Counted from the stretch's first letter, positions 21,016 through 31,193 are shown. The stretch is 64,000 bases of DNA from Actinokineospora fastidiosa (GCF_014648415.1 NZ_BMRB01000001.1:992001-1056000), one strand, 5' to 3'. Notes: generated by a model not told the origin, from the sequence alone. Program-made: numbers and translations.

Positions 21016-22152
21016 CTACTCCGCCTTGGCCAGCTCGTGCGCGAGCACGTCGGCGAAGGTGAAGGTGCCGGTGGGCTGGTCGTTCTGCCCGAGCAGGTAG
21101 AGGCGCTTGACCGCGACCAGGATCCCCTCGGCCACAACGTCGCGGAACGCGGGCTCGCTCAGCCTGCGCCGGTCCTCCTCGTTGGTCAGGTAGCCGATCT
21201 CGATGCGCACCGCGGGGCAGCGGGTCAGCCGCAGCATGTCCCAGGTCTTGGGGTGCGCGCCGCAGTCGCGCATGCCGGTGCGCATGACCAGCTCGCGCTG
21301 GATCAGGCCCGCCATCGCCTCGCCGAGGGTGGAGGTGGCGCCGTTGCCGGTGCCGAAGTGGAAGGCCGCCACGCCCTGCGCGTGCGGGGAGCGGTTGCCG
21401 TCGGTGTGCAGCGACAGCACCAGGTCGGCGCCGGTGTCGTTGGCGAAGTGGGCGCGGTCGGCGTCGTCGGGGCACTGGTCGGGGCCGCGGGAGAGCAGCG
21501 CCTCCATGCCGGTGGCGACCATCTTGCCCTCCAGCCGGGTCGCCAGGTCCCACATCAGGTCCGCCTCGCAGACCCCGCCGATGGACAGGCCCGGGTCGTC
21601 GCCGCCGTGGCCGGGGTCGATGACGATGCGCTTGCCGCGCAGCCGGGGCCCGGCCCTGCGGACGCGCTCCTGCTCGCGCAGCAGCACCGGGCGGCCGCCG
21701 CGGGCGCGCGGGGACAGCTGGCGCAGGGCGCGCACGGTCTGCGGGCCGCAGATGCCGTCCACGGTGAGGCCGTAGTCGCGCTGGAAGTTGCGCAGCGCGG
21801 CCTCGGTCTGCGCGCCGAAGACGCCGTTGGAGCGGCCCGCGTCGTAGCCGAGCTCCAGCAGCCGCTCCTGCAGCGTGAGGACGTCGTCGCCGGTCAGGGG
21901 GGCGGAGACGAGGAAGGCCAGCGGACGGCCGCCGAGGGAGTAGGTCGCGTCGCGCAGGGCCCGGTAGGTGGCGGGGCCGACGACGCCGTCGGTGATCAGG
22001 CCGCGCCGTTGCTGGAACGCCCGCACGGCGTGTTCCAGTTGGGCGTCGAAGACGTCCGCTTCCTGGGCCGGGGTGGCCATGCCCAGTGCGACGAGCGTGG
22101 AGCGGACCTCGGCCACAGCCTGGCCCGTGTCGCCGCGGCGGAGTACCCGCAT
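21016..22152 (-). CDS. cwlM: CwlM-like peptidoglycan-binding N-acetylmuramoyl-L-alanine amidase-fold protein
   Basis: 378 residues: two N-terminal peptidoglycan-binding-1 repeats (about 1-150), then an amidase-3 domain. The zinc ligands and catalytic Glu look intact: IDPGHGG, Glu in CEADLMWDL, SLHTDGN, and IEIGYLTN. There is no signal peptide after ATG 22152 (RBS GAGGG), which fits mycobacterial CwlM, a cytoplasmic activator of MurA controlled by PknB. The C-terminus ends with a conserved TGTFTF tail like the phosphorylated tail of CwlM. It shares the locus with trxA, trxB and sigM as in Mycobacterium. Direct amidase activity is uncertain. Confidence 0.9.
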   Translation of the reverse strand: MRVLRRGDTGQAVAEVRSTLVALGMATPAQEADVFDAQLEHAVRAFQQRRGLITDGVVGPATYRALRDATYSLGGRPLAFLVSAPLTGDDVLTLQERLLELGYDAGRSNGVFGAQTEAALRNFQRDYGLTVDGICGPQTVRALRQLSPRARGGRPVLLREQERVRRAGPRLRGKRIVIDPGHGGDDPGLSIGGVCEADLMWDLATRLEGKMVATGMEALLSRGPDQCPDDADRAHFANDTGADLVLSLHTDGNRSPHAQGVAAFHFGTGNGATSTLGEAMAGLIQRELVMRTGMRDCGAHPKTWDMLRLTRCPAVRIEIGYLTNEEDRRRLSEPAFRDVVAEGILVAVKRLYLLGQNDQPTGTFTFADVLAHELAKAE

Positions 22153-22245
22153 GGACCCTCGCTCTCGAGTCGGTTGTGCGAATCCTGACAGTCGACCATT
22201 GTGCCTTGCCGCTCCGGTCCGGACGCGATCGGTCACAGGGACGAG

Positions 22246-22296
22246 CGAACCCGGGGTCCGCCGTCTGACAACGAGACGGGCGGGGCCCCGGGTTCG
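22246..22296 (-). terminator. Terminator after trxA
   Basis: An 11-bp perfect outer stem (CGAACCCGGGG 22246-22256 with 22286-22296) encloses a second stem of about 9 bp (CCGCCGTCT with AGACGGGCGG, one bulge). It begins 10 bases after the trxA stop and ends before cwlM. Confidence 0.85.
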
Positions 22297-22305
22297 TGAC
22301 GCGGG

Positions 22306-22629
22306 TCAGGCCAGGTCGAGGTCGCTCAGCAGCGCCGCCTTCGGCTTCGCGCCGACGATGGTCTTCACCGGCTTGCCGTCCTCGAACAGGATCATGGTCG
22401 GCACGGACATCACCTGGTAGTCGCGGGCGATGGTCGGGTGCTGGTCGATGTCGAGCTTGGCGACGGTGATCTTGTCGGCGTGGTCGCGGGCGATCTCCTC
22501 CAGCACCGGGGCGACCATGCGGCACGGTCCGCACCAGGTCGCCCAGAAGTCGACCAGGACGCGCTTGCCGCTGTTGATGACGTCCGCGTCGAACGAGTCC
22601 GCGGTGACGGTGACTGTGTTGCCGGCCAT
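22306..22629 (-). CDS. trxA: Thioredoxin
   Basis: Disulfide reductant of 107 residues with the canonical active site WCGPC (32-36), the cis-proline region MSVPTMILF and the usual length. ATG at 22629, RBS AAGGAGAAAGAG. It lies 14 bases downstream of trxB, so reductase and substrate are co-expressed. A second, atypical thioredoxin occurs at 61064-61402. Confidence 0.97.
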   Translation of the reverse strand: MAGNTVTVTADSFDADVINSGKRVLVDFWATWCGPCRMVAPVLEEIARDHADKITVAKLDIDQHPTIARDYQVMSVPTMILFEDGKPVKTIVGAKPKAALLSDLDLA

Positions 22630-22643
22630 CTCTTTCTCCTTGT

Positions 22644-23630
22644 TCAGTTGCTCTTGCCGTAGCCGCCGCCGACCAGTTCGGTGGCCATCTCGGCTTCCTC
22701 GGTGCCGTGCTCGGCCAGCCAGCGCTCGGCGTCGATGGCCGCGGCGCAGCCCGAGCCCGCCGCCGTGATGGCCTGCCGGTAGGTGTGGTCGACCAGGTCG
22801 CCCGCGGCGAACACGCCGTCGAGGTTGGTGTAGGTGGTCTGGCCCTTGGTGATCACATAGCCCTCGTCGTCGAGGTCCACCTGGCCCTTGACCAGGGCGC
22901 TGCGCGGGTCGTGGCCGATCGCCACGAAGAAGCCGGTGACGTCGAGCTCGTCCGCCTCGCCGGTCACGGTGTCGCGCACCTTCAGCCCGGTGACCTTCTG
23001 CTCGCCGAGCACCGCGTCGATCGCGGTGTTGAGCCGCCACCTGATCTTCTCGTTGGACCGGGCGCGCTCCAGCATGATCTTCGAGGCGCGGAACTCCTCG
23101 CGCCGGTGCACGATCGTCACCGACCGGGCGAACCGGGTGAGGAAGGTCGCCTCCTCCATCGCCGAGTCGCCGCCGCCGACCACGGCGATGTCCTGGTCGC
23201 GGAAGAAGAAGCCGTCGCAGGTCGCGCACGCCGAGACCCCGCGCCCGAGCAGTTCCTGCTCACCGGGGACGTTCAGGTAGCGGGCGGCCGCGCCCATCGC
23301 GAGCACGACGGCCTTGGCCTCGTACCGCACGCCGTTGGCCTCGACGACCTTCACCGGGCCGGTCAGGTCCACCGACTCGACGTCCTCGGGCCGCAGCTCG
23401 GCGCCGAAGCGCTCGGCCTGCGCGCGCATCTGCTCCATCAGGTCCGGGCCCATGATGCCGTCGCGGAAGCCGGGGAAGTTCTCCACCTCGGTGGTCGTCA
23501 TCAGCGCGCCGCCGAACTGGGACCCCTCGAACACCAGCGGGTTCAGCTGCGCGCGCGCGGCGTACACGGCCGCGGTGTAGCCGGCCGGTCCGGACCCGAT
23601 GATGATCAGGTTGCGGATCTGCGCAGACAT
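22644..23630 (-). CDS. trxB: Thioredoxin reductase (NADPH)
   Basis: FAD enzyme of 328 residues that reduces thioredoxin. FAD site GSGPAGY (12-18), redox-active CATC (135-138), NADPH site [10 protein letters not shown], and C-terminal [15 protein letters not shown] are all present. ATG at 23630 is chosen over upstream in-frame codons because GGAGGGCGA precedes it. It forms an operon with trxA. Confidence 0.97.
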   Translation of the reverse strand: MSAQIRNLIIIGSGPAGYTAAVYAARAQLNPLVFEGSQFGGALMTTTEVENFPGFRDGIMGPDLMEQMRAQAERFGAELRPEDVESVDLTGPVKVVEANGVRYEAKAVVLAMGAAARYLNVPGEQELLGRGVSACATCDGFFFRDQDIAVVGGGDSAMEEATFLTRFARSVTIVHRREEFRASKIMLERARSNEKIRWRLNTAIDAVLGEQKVTGLKVRDTVTGEADELDVTGFFVAIGHDPRSALVKGQVDLDDEGYVITKGQTTYTNLDGVFAAGDLVDHTYRQAITAAGSGCAAAIDAERWLAEHGTEEAEMATELVGGGYGKSN

Positions 23631-23749
23631 TCGCCCTCCATCGCTTCCGCCGGACGTGCTCGTCCGGACGCACACATGTCAACGCGATGGTATGGCGCTC
23701 TTGTTCCGCCGCCTTCTGCCACTCACCTATGCCGGCCCACGAAGTGGGA

Positions 23750-24514
23750 TCAGTTGATGAGCCCGTTGTAGAGGGCGGAGCAGTCCGGCGTGACGACGAG
23801 CACCCGGAACTGGGCGGCCTTCTCGCCGAGCATGATGGCCATCACGCCCGACTTGCCGTCCAGGGTCACCGGGCGCACCCCGACGACCTGGGCGCTCGCC
23901 GGGTCGATGGCGTTGGCGTCCAGGCAGCGGTCCAGGCCCGCCCGGTCGCCGAGCGGCCCGTAGTCCTCGGCGTCGACGACGTCGTTCACCGACTCGCCGA
24001 TGTTCTCCCGGCCCACGCTCAGCGGCGGCTCGGCGTTCGTCCCGCCGTCGGAGACGGTGGGGCTCGGCGCGGCCACCCCGGTGCCGGGGGTGTCCTGCGG
24101 CAGCGCGACGAAGGCCACCGCGACGGCGGCGGCAGCGGCGGTCAGCAGGCCGCCGCCCCAGGCCGCCATCCGGCCGCGCTTGCGGCGCGCGGTCGCCAGG
24201 TCGATCACCGGGGCGCCCGCGGGCGGGGTGTTCGTGGCGAAGGCCCTGCGGGCCTCCTCGGCCAGCGCGGCGTCGATCCGCGCGGCGAAGTGCTCGGGCA
24301 TCGGCGGGGCGGGGGCCTCACGCAGCGCGCCGAGGTCGGCACGCACGGAGTCCAGCGCGGCGAGCACCGCGCGGGCGTCGGGGTCGGCGGCCACCCGGGC
24401 GCCCACCTCGGCGGCGCGACCCGGCTCCAGCACGCCGGCGTGCAGGTCGGCCAGCAGGTCGACGGGCCATGGCGGGCCGTCGGGGCCGATACTGCCCCGA
24501 ATCTTGTCCGTCAT
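23750..24514 (-). CDS. Anti-sigma factor for SigM (RsmA-like)
   Basis: 254 residues. The cytoplasmic N-terminal part (about 1-110) has a zinc-less anti-sigma helical pattern (LLADLHAGVLEP, RVAADPDARAVLAAL). A single membrane segment lies at about 118-140 (MAAWGGGLLTAAAAAVAVAFVAL), then an extracellular domain of about 110 residues with two cysteines. Its ATG overlaps the sigM stop (ATGA), so it is co-translated with the sigma factor it presumably holds inactive. In mycobacteria the equivalent is Rv3912. Confidence 0.82.
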   Translation of the reverse strand: MTDKIRGSIGPDGPPWPVDLLADLHAGVLEPGRAAEVGARVAADPDARAVLAALDSVRADLGALREAPAPPMPEHFAARIDAALAEEARRAFATNTPPAGAPVIDLATARRKRGRMAAWGGGLLTAAAAAVAVAFVALPQDTPGTGVAAPSPTVSDGGTNAEPPLSVGRENIGESVNDVVDAEDYGPLGDRAGLDRCLDANAIDPASAQVVGVRPVTLDGKSGVMAIMLGEKAAQFRVLVVTPDCSALYNGLIN

Positions 24515-25137
24515 CGTCCCTCCCCGTGGCGCCCGTCGGGCACACCTCGCCAATCGCCAGCGCCACCTGGGACGTTCGCATCTGCACCGGGGTTCCGCAG
24601 ATGTCCGAGCGATTTCGCGAGCTTCGCCCGACCCCGGGCGCAGCGGCTCTTGACGGTGCCCTCGGCGATGCCGAGCAGCTGGGCGGTCTCGGCGACCGAG
24701 TACCCCTCGACGTCGACCAGGATGATCGGCATCCGCTGGTCCTCGGACAGCTCCGACAGCGCGCGCTGCACCACCAGCTGGGTCTCCCGGTCGGCCATCG
24801 CGTCGCGCGGGCTGACCGGCTCGCCCGGCCCGGTCTCCGGCAGCGGCACTGTCGGGCGGGCGTTGCGCCTGCGGACGCGGTCGAGGCAGGCGTTGACGAC
24901 GATGCGGTGCAGCCAGGTCGTCACCTGGGACTCCGCGCGGAAGGACCCGGCGGCGCGGAAGGCGGAGATGAACGCCTCCTGCAGCGCGTCCGCGGCCTCC
25001 TCGGGGTCGCGCAGGGTGCGCAGCGCCACCGCCCACAGGCGGTCGCGGTGCCTGCGGACCAGTTCGGAGAACGCGCGCGGATCACCGGCGGCATGCGCCG
25101 CGATGAGGTCGGCGTCCGAGCTGGCTGGGGCGGTCAC
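24511..25137 (-). CDS. sigM: ECF RNA polymerase sigma factor SigM
   Basis: ECF sigma factor of 208 residues: region 2 (AFSELVRRHRDRLWAVALRT; EEAADALQEAFISAFR) and region 4 (YSVAETAQLLGIAEGTVKSR). GTG at 25137 gives the usual N-terminus TAPASSDADL; a GTG at 25167 would add ten residues. The order sigM, anti-sigma, trxB, trxA, cwlM is conserved in mycobacteria, where SigM controls surface and secretion genes and its own operon. Confidence 0.93.
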   Translation of the reverse strand: MTAPASSDADLIAAHAAGDPRAFSELVRRHRDRLWAVALRTLRDPEEAADALQEAFISAFRAAGSFRAESQVTTWLHRIVVNACLDRVRRRNARPTVPLPETGPGEPVSPRDAMADRETQLVVQRALSELSEDQRMPIILVDVEGYSVAETAQLLGIAEGTVKSRCARGRAKLAKSLGHLRNPGADANVPGGAGDWRGVPDGRHGEGR

Positions 25138-25171
25138 GCGGACAATGTAACGGGGGTGGTCAACCACCCCG

Positions 25172-26785
25172 TCACTGCGCCCGGATGAACCCGATCTCGC
25201 TCAGCTCGGACCGGTTGCCCTGGCCGAGCGTGGTGATCCAGACCAGCACGTGCTGGGTCGGCTCGGCCCGGTCGAGCTGCAGTTTCGTCTGCCCGGCCCG
25301 CAGCGTCGCCCGGCCGATGACCTTGGTATCGCCCAGCTCGGGGTCGGCCGACGGCGCGCTGCGGATCTCGACCACGGTGCCGTCGCTCGGCGAGTCGACG
25401 GCGACCTCGGCCAGGGACACCGGCTCGGCGAACGAGGCCATCAGGCCGACGCCGGGCTTGAGCGCGGGGAACTGGTCCTTGTAGGTGTCGGTCCGCCACG
25501 CGGTGCCCGGGTCGCCGTCGACGGCCCGGTTCGCGCGGCGCGGGTTGTCGGGGGTGCCGCCGACGTTGAAGACCTTGATGTCCGCTGGCCGGATGGGCCC
25601 GGCGGGCACGACCGGCTTCGGCGTGGGCGCCCCGCCCGCCGCGGTGGTGTCGCCGGGCGCGGTCGCGGTGATCGTCGGCCCGCCCGACGGGCCGCCGTCG
25701 TCGAAGAAGCTGATCAGCTGCATGCCCACCCAGGCCAGCACGCCGACGGTGGCCACGGCCAGCGCGGTGACGCCGATGGCCAGCTTGCGCCGCTGCGCCT
25801 TGTCGTTGCTCGGCGGCCGCGTGGTCCACACGGCGCCGTCGTCCTCGTACTCCTCCTCCAGCGCGACCAGCCGCTGGGTCTGGTCGTCGGCCAGGCGGGC
25901 CCGCTCCAGCACCTGCAGCAGGGCCGCGCCCGTGCGGATGCCGCCGTGGGCGTCCTCGGCGAGGCAGCGCACCGCGGCGACGGACAGCTCCAGCGGGATG
26001 TACGGGAACAGCGCGGCCGGGGGCAGGACCGTGCCGTCGTGGCCGCGCGGGGCGGGCGGCACGCCCTCCGGGCCGTCCGGCAGCGGCCAGCGGCCGGTGA
26101 GCAGCAGGTACAGGACCGCGCCGAGGCCGCGCACGTCGTCGCGCATGCCCGCGTGCGCCAGCGGCCCGGGGAAGGCCAGCCGCAGCTGCCCGTCCGGGGT
26201 GACCCGCACCCGCTGCGGGTGGTCGATGCCGAGCACGAGCCCGGTGTGGTTGGCCTGGTCGACGGCGGCGGCGAGCGGTTCGAGCAGCCGGGCGGCGGTG
26301 CCCGGCGGCAGCGGGTGCTCGGCGATCACGTCGAGCAGGTCCGTGCCCGCAGACCAGTCGGCGATGACGAGCCCGAGCACGCCCTCCTGCGGCCCGATGC
26401 CCGCGCCGGGGGCGACCACGTCGAGGACCCGGGCGGTGCCGGGGTGGTCGAGCCGGGCGGTGTGCGCGGCGCGCTCCAGCACCCGCCGGGCGCGCTCGAC
26501 GGCGGCCGCGTCCGCGGGGGAGCCGGTGAGCAGGGTCAGGGCGACGTCGCGGCGCAGCTGGCCGTCGCGGGCCCGCCAGAACTGCACGCCAGCGCGCGGC
26601 TCGGCGCCGCACTGGGCCAGCAGCCGGTAGCGGCCCTCCCCGACGAGCCCACCCGGGACGAGCGAGCCCGCAGGCGGCCGATAGCCTGCCTGCTCCCCGC
26701 CCGTGGGCACCTCGGATCGCCTCGTCGTCACCGTGCTCTCGCTTCTGCCGTCGCTCCCGCGCCCGAGAGTACGGGAATCCGGCAT
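25172..26785 (-). CDS. Membrane pseudokinase with extracellular discoidin-like domain
   Basis: 537 residues. An N-terminal Ser/Thr-kinase-like domain (about 45-290) lacks the ATP lysine (DVALTLL in place of VAxK) and has no HRD or DFG motif, so it is a pseudokinase. One membrane segment lies near 345-367, followed by a Pro/Thr linker and an extracellular domain resembling F5/8 discoidin (about 405-537). In mycobacteria the equivalent sequence is fused to MurJ (Rv3910), where the pseudokinase, when phosphorylated by PknB, recruits FhaA. Here it is a separate gene 20 bases after murJ. An alternative GTG start at 26731 has a better ribosome site. Confidence 0.88.
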   Translation of the reverse strand: MPDSRTLGRGSDGRSESTVTTRRSEVPTGGEQAGYRPPAGSLVPGGLVGEGRYRLLAQCGAEPRAGVQFWRARDGQLRRDVALTLLTGSPADAAAVERARRVLERAAHTARLDHPGTARVLDVVAPGAGIGPQEGVLGLVIADWSAGTDLLDVIAEHPLPPGTAARLLEPLAAAVDQANHTGLVLGIDHPQRVRVTPDGQLRLAFPGPLAHAGMRDDVRGLGAVLYLLLTGRWPLPDGPEGVPPAPRGHDGTVLPPAALFPYIPLELSVAAVRCLAEDAHGGIRTGAALLQVLERARLADDQTQRLVALEEEYEDDGAVWTTRPPSNDKAQRRKLAIGVTALAVATVGVLAWVGMQLISFFDDGGPSGGPTITATAPGDTTAAGGAPTPKPVVPAGPIRPADIKVFNVGGTPDNPRRANRAVDGDPGTAWRTDTYKDQFPALKPGVGLMASFAEPVSLAEVAVDSPSDGTVVEIRSAPSADPELGDTKVIGRATLRAGQTKLQLDRAEPTQHVLVWITTLGQGNRSELSEIGFIRAQ

Positions 26786-26805
26786 GCCCTTGGAGAGTGC
26801 GCTGA

Positions 26806-28425
26806 TCAGCCCCGGCGGACCAGACGGGTGATTCGCGTGGTCGCGGGCCGCAGTTCCGGCACCCGCAACAGCGCCAGCCCGCCGAAGGCGACACCGCCCG
26901 CCACGAGGCTCTGCAGGATGAGCGTCGCCCACGCCGACCCGGCGCCCTGGACGCCGTCGGGCACCAGCACCTCGGCGGCCAGCCAGGCGGCGGCCATGCC
27001 CGCGGCGCTGGCGAGCACGGTCTTGGCGATCAGCGAGACGATCTTCTTGTTGCGCAGGTGGCCGAGCCGCACCCACAGCCACATCTGGCCTGCGACGGCG
27101 CCGAGGACGTAGGTCAGCGAGTTGACCAGCATCACACCGACGACCACGTTCGCGGGCTCGAGCAGCCAGCCGCACAGGTACAGCATCGGGATCTTGGCGA
27201 CCGTCATCCCGACCATGATCAGGGTGGGCGTCCTGGCGTCCTTCATCGCGTAGAACACCCGCAGCTGCAGCATCACGAGCGCGTAGGGCAGCAGCCCGAA
27301 CGCGGAGAACGCCAGCGCGACGCCGAGCCGGTGGCCGTCGGCCACGGTGGACTCGCCCAGGCTGAAGAGGGCGACGCCGACGGCCGCCCCCGCGATGGTG
27401 AGCACCGCGCTGATCGGCACCAGCAGGACCGTGGAGAGCCTGCTGCCGGTGGAGAGGTCGTCGATCACGGCCTTGGTGTCGCCGCGCGCGGCCGACTTGC
27501 TCATCCTCGGCAGGATCGCGGTCAGCAGCGAGACGCCGATGACGCCGTAGGGCAGCTGGAACAGCAGCCAGGCGTTCGCGTAGATGGAGACGCTGCCCTT
27601 CTCGGCCGCGGTCAGCACCCGCTGGGTGATCACCAGGCCGACCTGGCTGACGGCGACGTAGCCCAGCACCCACAGGCCCAGGCCCGCGAACTCCTTGAGC
27701 CGCGAGTCCAGCCCCCACGTCCAGCGGTACTTGAAGCCGATCCGGCGCAGCGCCGGGATCAGCACGACCGACTGCACGACGATGCCCATGGTCACGCCGA
27801 TGCCGAGCACCAGGACCTTCGGCTCGCTCATGTCGACCGGGTTGAGCGTGATCTCACCGGGGACGACGAGGTAGAGCAGCAGCGTTGCCACGATGACCAC
27901 GTTGTTGAGCACCGGCGCCCACGCCGTCGGGCCGAACACGTGCCGGGCCTGCAGGATCGCGCTCAGCAGCGCGAACAGGCCGTAGAAGAAGATCTCCGGC
28001 AGCAGCAGGTAGGCGAAGGCGGTCGTCAGCTCCGGGTTGGCCTTGCCGGTGGAGTCGTCGACGTAGAGCCAGGTGAACAGCGGGGCCGCGGCGACCGCGA
28101 GCACGGTGCCGACGGCCAGGCCGGTCATGGCGACGGTGAGCAGCCGGTTCATGTAGTCCTGGCCGCCGTCGGGGTCGTCCTGCGAGCGGACCAGGAGCGG
28201 GACGACGACGCTGGCCAGCACGCCGCCGAGCAGCAGCTCGAACACCATGTTCGGCAGGGTGTTGGCGACGGTGAACGAGTCCTGGATGACGCTGAGGCCG
28301 ACGATGGCGGTGAGCAGGAGCTTCCAGCCGAAGCCGGTGATCCGGCTGATCAGCGTCGCCACCGCCATCCCGCCGCTGGCACGCGCCAGCGACGGCACCT
28401 TCGGCTGATCGCCGCCCTGCTGCAC
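26806..28425 (-). CDS. murJ: Lipid II flippase MurJ
   Basis: MOP-superfamily flippase that moves lipid II across the membrane. It has 539 residues and about 14 membrane segments, with family signatures SRITGFGWKLLL near the start and FYAMKDARTPTLIMVGM in the second half. GTG at 28425 is preferred because GGGAGCGGGC precedes it; a TTG at 28446 would overlap the DUF6049 stop. It lacks the C-terminal pseudokinase found in the mycobacterial fusion; that part is encoded next door. Confidence 0.94.
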   Translation of the reverse strand: MQQGGDQPKVPSLARASGGMAVATLISRITGFGWKLLLTAIVGLSVIQDSFTVANTLPNMVFELLLGGVLASVVVPLLVRSQDDPDGGQDYMNRLLTVAMTGLAVGTVLAVAAAPLFTWLYVDDSTGKANPELTTAFAYLLLPEIFFYGLFALLSAILQARHVFGPTAWAPVLNNVVIVATLLLYLVVPGEITLNPVDMSEPKVLVLGIGVTMGIVVQSVVLIPALRRIGFKYRWTWGLDSRLKEFAGLGLWVLGYVAVSQVGLVITQRVLTAAEKGSVSIYANAWLLFQLPYGVIGVSLLTAILPRMSKSAARGDTKAVIDDLSTGSRLSTVLLVPISAVLTIAGAAVGVALFSLGESTVADGHRLGVALAFSAFGLLPYALVMLQLRVFYAMKDARTPTLIMVGMTVAKIPMLYLCGWLLEPANVVVGVMLVNSLTYVLGAVAGQMWLWVRLGHLRNKKIVSLIAKTVLASAAGMAAAWLAAEVLVPDGVQGAGSAWATLILQSLVAGGVAFGGLALLRVPELRPATTRITRLVRRG

Positions 28426-28442
28426 GCCCGCTCCCGCTCGGG

Positions 28443-30641
28443 TCAAAGGTCGGCCCCGGCGGAGTCCGCGGCCTTGGCCTTGCGCAGCCTACGCACCACC
28501 CGCAGCCCCACCATCAGCACCAGCGCCCCCGCCGCGGTGCCGGTGACGATCAGGATGATGCTGCCGAACGAGGTCGAGTTCAGCTCCACCCGCGACGTCC
28601 CGCCCAGCTCCGTGCCGCTCTGCGTAGTCAGCCAGACGTTGACCACGAAACGACCGGAGCGGGTCACCTCGGTCGGCAGGTAGCGCGGGATCGCGGCGTT
28701 GGCCGGGATCCGGACCAGCGTGTCCTCCTGTGGCCGCAGCCCGGGCGTCGTCCCGACGTTGATCTTCGCGAGGACCGCGACCGGCAGCTTGTTGGTGATG
28801 TAGACCGGCAGCGGGCTGTCCTTGGACGCCAGCGCCAGCGGCCTGCCCGGGTCGTTGACCGACACCTGGTCCAGCATGGTCTCCAGCCCGTCGGCGACCT
28901 GGGCGGCCGCCCGCCTTGCCTGCTCGGGGTCGACGCGCCACGCCGTGGACGCCGCGCGCGTCAGGCCGCGGCGCAGCGGGGCCATCAGGGCCTCCGGGGT
29001 GACCTGCTTGGCGTCGTCCTCGAACAGCACCCGGTCGATCAGCTCGCGCTGGACCCGGTCGGCCGCGCCGATGCGCGCGGTCACGGGCGCGGGGATCTCC
29101 TGGGCGGCGTCCTGGGCGGTGTACTCCAGCTCCGACGCGGTGCCGTTGGCCTCGCCCGCCACGAGCGCTGGCAGGGCGAGCGCGGTGGTGAAGCGCTGGG
29201 CGGAGAGCGCGCGGACGGTGCCGAGGAAGTCGGCCAGGTCCTCCGCGCTCGCCGCCCACCGGCGCGGCGGGACGGCCAGCACCGGCTCCGGCGTGGCCGC
29301 CAGGCCGCCGCGGAAGACCAGGGCGGCCAGGCCGTTCTGCACCGACGAGGTGGCCACGGCCGGGTCGGCGACCCGCAGCCGGGGTTCGAGCGACTGGGCG
29401 ATCAGGCCGTCGTAGGGGATCGCGCGCAGGTTGGGGTCGAGGTCGAAGGGGGCGGAGCCGGTGGCGCCGGTCAGCCGGGTGTTGTCGACGAGCAGCGTGG
29501 TCGGGCGGATGGCGGCCAGGGCGGCGCGCGCCCGCTTGTCGAGCGTGCCGCCCGCTGGCCAGACCGCGCCGTCGACCGGGGTGGCGCCCAGCACCGACTC
29601 GACGATGTCGGTCGTGGTCCGGGGCCTGCCGCGCTCGTCGAAGGTGATGCCCGGCGCGTCGACGGCGAGCGCCTGCAGGGCGGTGGTGTCGGCGCGGGAG
29701 AGCGCGGCCAGGTCGGCGTCGGCGTAGGGCAGGGCGATGACGCACTGGCCCTGGGCGAGCTCGCGCAGCGTGGTCAGCCACAGGTCGGCGGTGGTGGCGC
29801 CGCGGCCGTCCACGAAACCGTCGCCGCTGCGGACCCGGTAGCCCTCCGTCATGGCCGAGACGGTGGCCAGCAGGTCGGGGTCGACGGCGAAGCACAGCGA
29901 GCGCAGGATCGCCGGGTCGCTCTCCGCCGCGGTGCGGACGGCGTCGAGCAGCGTGTAGAGCCGCCCGCCGACGGCCAGCGACGTCGCGAGGTCGTCGTCG
30001 ACCAGCACGGCGGACCCGCCGCCGAGCGCGGTCTCGACCATGCGCGGCTCGTCGACCAGCGGCCAGACGACGGTCAGCGGCGTGGCCTTGGCAGGCGGTT
30101 CGACCCGGCCGCCGCCGGGCACGGACAGCACCGGGAGCAGCGTGCTCAGCGAGCCCAGCCGCTCGGTGGTGCCGAAGTCGGGCACGCCGTTGAGGTTCAG
30201 CGCGAGCGGGTACACGCCCGGCCGGTCGATCCCCAGGTCGCCGACGAGGTCGACGGTGACGTGGAAGTCCACGCTCGCCCCGCGCTCCAGCCTCGGGGTG
30301 ACCTCCTCGAAGTCGGAGGTCTCGGCGGGCCGGTTGAGCGCCGAGGTCAGCGAGGGGTCGGTGATCGCCTCCCGCAGGCCGGTCTCGGTGCCGAGCACGT
30401 CGCCGCGCTGCACCCGCAGGTCGACCTCGGAGATGGCGCGGTCGCCGGTGTTGGTGAGCGTGCCGGTGACCGTCAGCGTCGACGCGGACGCCTGGACCAC
30501 GCGCGGGGACAGCGTGTCGATCTCCACGCGCAGTCTGCTCGACTGCGCCTGGGCGGACGCCTCCACCGGGAACACGATCGCGGCCAGGGTCGCCAGTGCG
30601 GCCGCCACCGCGGCGGGGCCGCGGCGCAGGCGTGCGGTCAC
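28443..30641 (-). CDS. DUF6049 exported membrane protein (Rv3909-like)
   Basis: 732 residues. A signal peptide (about 1-31) leads to a large extracellular region with an Ig-like N-terminal domain (about 36-170), and there is one C-terminal membrane segment (about 693-713) with a short basic cytoplasmic tail. This topology and the position between Nudix and murJ match Rv3909. The function is not known; conserved linkage to murJ suggests a role at the growing cell wall. The GTG at 30641 overlaps the Nudix stop by four bases. Confidence 0.87.
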   Translation of the reverse strand: MTARLRRGPAAVAAALATLAAIVFPVEASAQAQSSRLRVEIDTLSPRVVQASASTLTVTGTLTNTGDRAISEVDLRVQRGDVLGTETGLREAITDPSLTSALNRPAETSDFEEVTPRLERGASVDFHVTVDLVGDLGIDRPGVYPLALNLNGVPDFGTTERLGSLSTLLPVLSVPGGGRVEPPAKATPLTVVWPLVDEPRMVETALGGGSAVLVDDDLATSLAVGGRLYTLLDAVRTAAESDPAILRSLCFAVDPDLLATVSAMTEGYRVRSGDGFVDGRGATTADLWLTTLRELAQGQCVIALPYADADLAALSRADTTALQALAVDAPGITFDERGRPRTTTDIVESVLGATPVDGAVWPAGGTLDKRARAALAAIRPTTLLVDNTRLTGATGSAPFDLDPNLRAIPYDGLIAQSLEPRLRVADPAVATSSVQNGLAALVFRGGLAATPEPVLAVPPRRWAASAEDLADFLGTVRALSAQRFTTALALPALVAGEANGTASELEYTAQDAAQEIPAPVTARIGAADRVQRELIDRVLFEDDAKQVTPEALMAPLRRGLTRAASTAWRVDPEQARRAAAQVADGLETMLDQVSVNDPGRPLALASKDSPLPVYITNKLPVAVLAKINVGTTPGLRPQEDTLVRIPANAAIPRYLPTEVTRSGRFVVNVWLTTQSGTELGGTSRVELNSTSFGSIILIVTGTAAGALVLMVGLRVVRRLRKAKAADSAGADL

Positions 30642-31180
30642 GGGGACTCTCCATGCGGGGACAGGTCCCGGTCGGGACCGAAGACGAGGGGCTGCTCGGA
30701 GAGTAGTTGGCGGGCTTTGCGGACCAAACGCCGCTCATCGGCGTACGCCAGGCGCGCGTCGAGGTCGGCGAGGTCCACCCAGGCCACCTCGCTCACCTCC
30801 ACGTCCTCGTCCGACAGCTCGTAGGACCGCGCGAGCAGCAGGAAGTGGTGCACGGTCTTGTGCACGCGCTTCCTGCCGTCGGCGATGAACCAGTAGTCGA
30901 TCGTGCCCAGCGGCCGGACGACCTCGCCGTCGATGCCGGTCTCCTCGGCGATCTCGCGGACCGCTGTCTGCTCGGGGGTCTCCCCCGCCTCGATGTGGCC
31001 CTTGGGCAGCGACCACAGCAGCCGTCCGCGCCGGTCCAGCCTGCCGATCAGGGCGACGCGGTCGCGGTCGGCGTCGAGGACCATGCCGCCCGCGGAGGTC
31101 TCGTCCACGGTGCGCAGCCTGCGCCCCCGGGACCGGCGCCCGGACCGGGCACCGCGAGACCTGCCGGACGACGGGGGCAC
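30638..31180 (-). CDS. Nudix hydrolase (MutT4/Rv3908-like)
   Basis: 180 residues with a perfect Nudix box: Gly at GHIEAGE, then TPEQTAV and REIAEETGI (Gx5Ex7REUxEExGU). An Arg-rich N-terminal 25 residues precede the domain. The conserved neighbour relation to pcnA and DUF6049 matches mutT4. A role in clearing damaged nucleotides is the family expectation, not shown here. GTG at 31180; a TACCAT -10-like element ends 7 bases before it, so the mRNA may be leaderless. Confidence 0.92.
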   Translation of the reverse strand: MPPSSGRSRGARSGRRSRGRRLRTVDETSAGGMVLDADRDRVALIGRLDRRGRLLWSLPKGHIEAGETPEQTAVREIAEETGIDGEVVRPLGTIDYWFIADGRKRVHKTVHHFLLLARSYELSDEDVEVSEVAWVDLADLDARLAYADERRLVRKARQLLSEQPLVFGPDRDLSPHGESP

Positions 31181-31187
31181 CTCACCG

Positions 31188-31193
31188 ATGGTA
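31188..31193 (-). promoter_or_regulatory. Possible -10 of a leaderless Nudix-operon promoter
   Basis: TACCAT on the minus strand ends 7 bases before the GTG of the Nudix gene, the spacing of leaderless actinobacterial mRNAs. No convincing -35 is seen. Confidence 0.35.

Noticed and set aside
25172..28425. Frameshift splitting a MurJ-pseudokinase fusion
   Set aside because: murJ has a proper stop after LVRRG and the next gene has its own start codons 20 bases on. The frames are not joined by a plausible single-base change at a conserved point.
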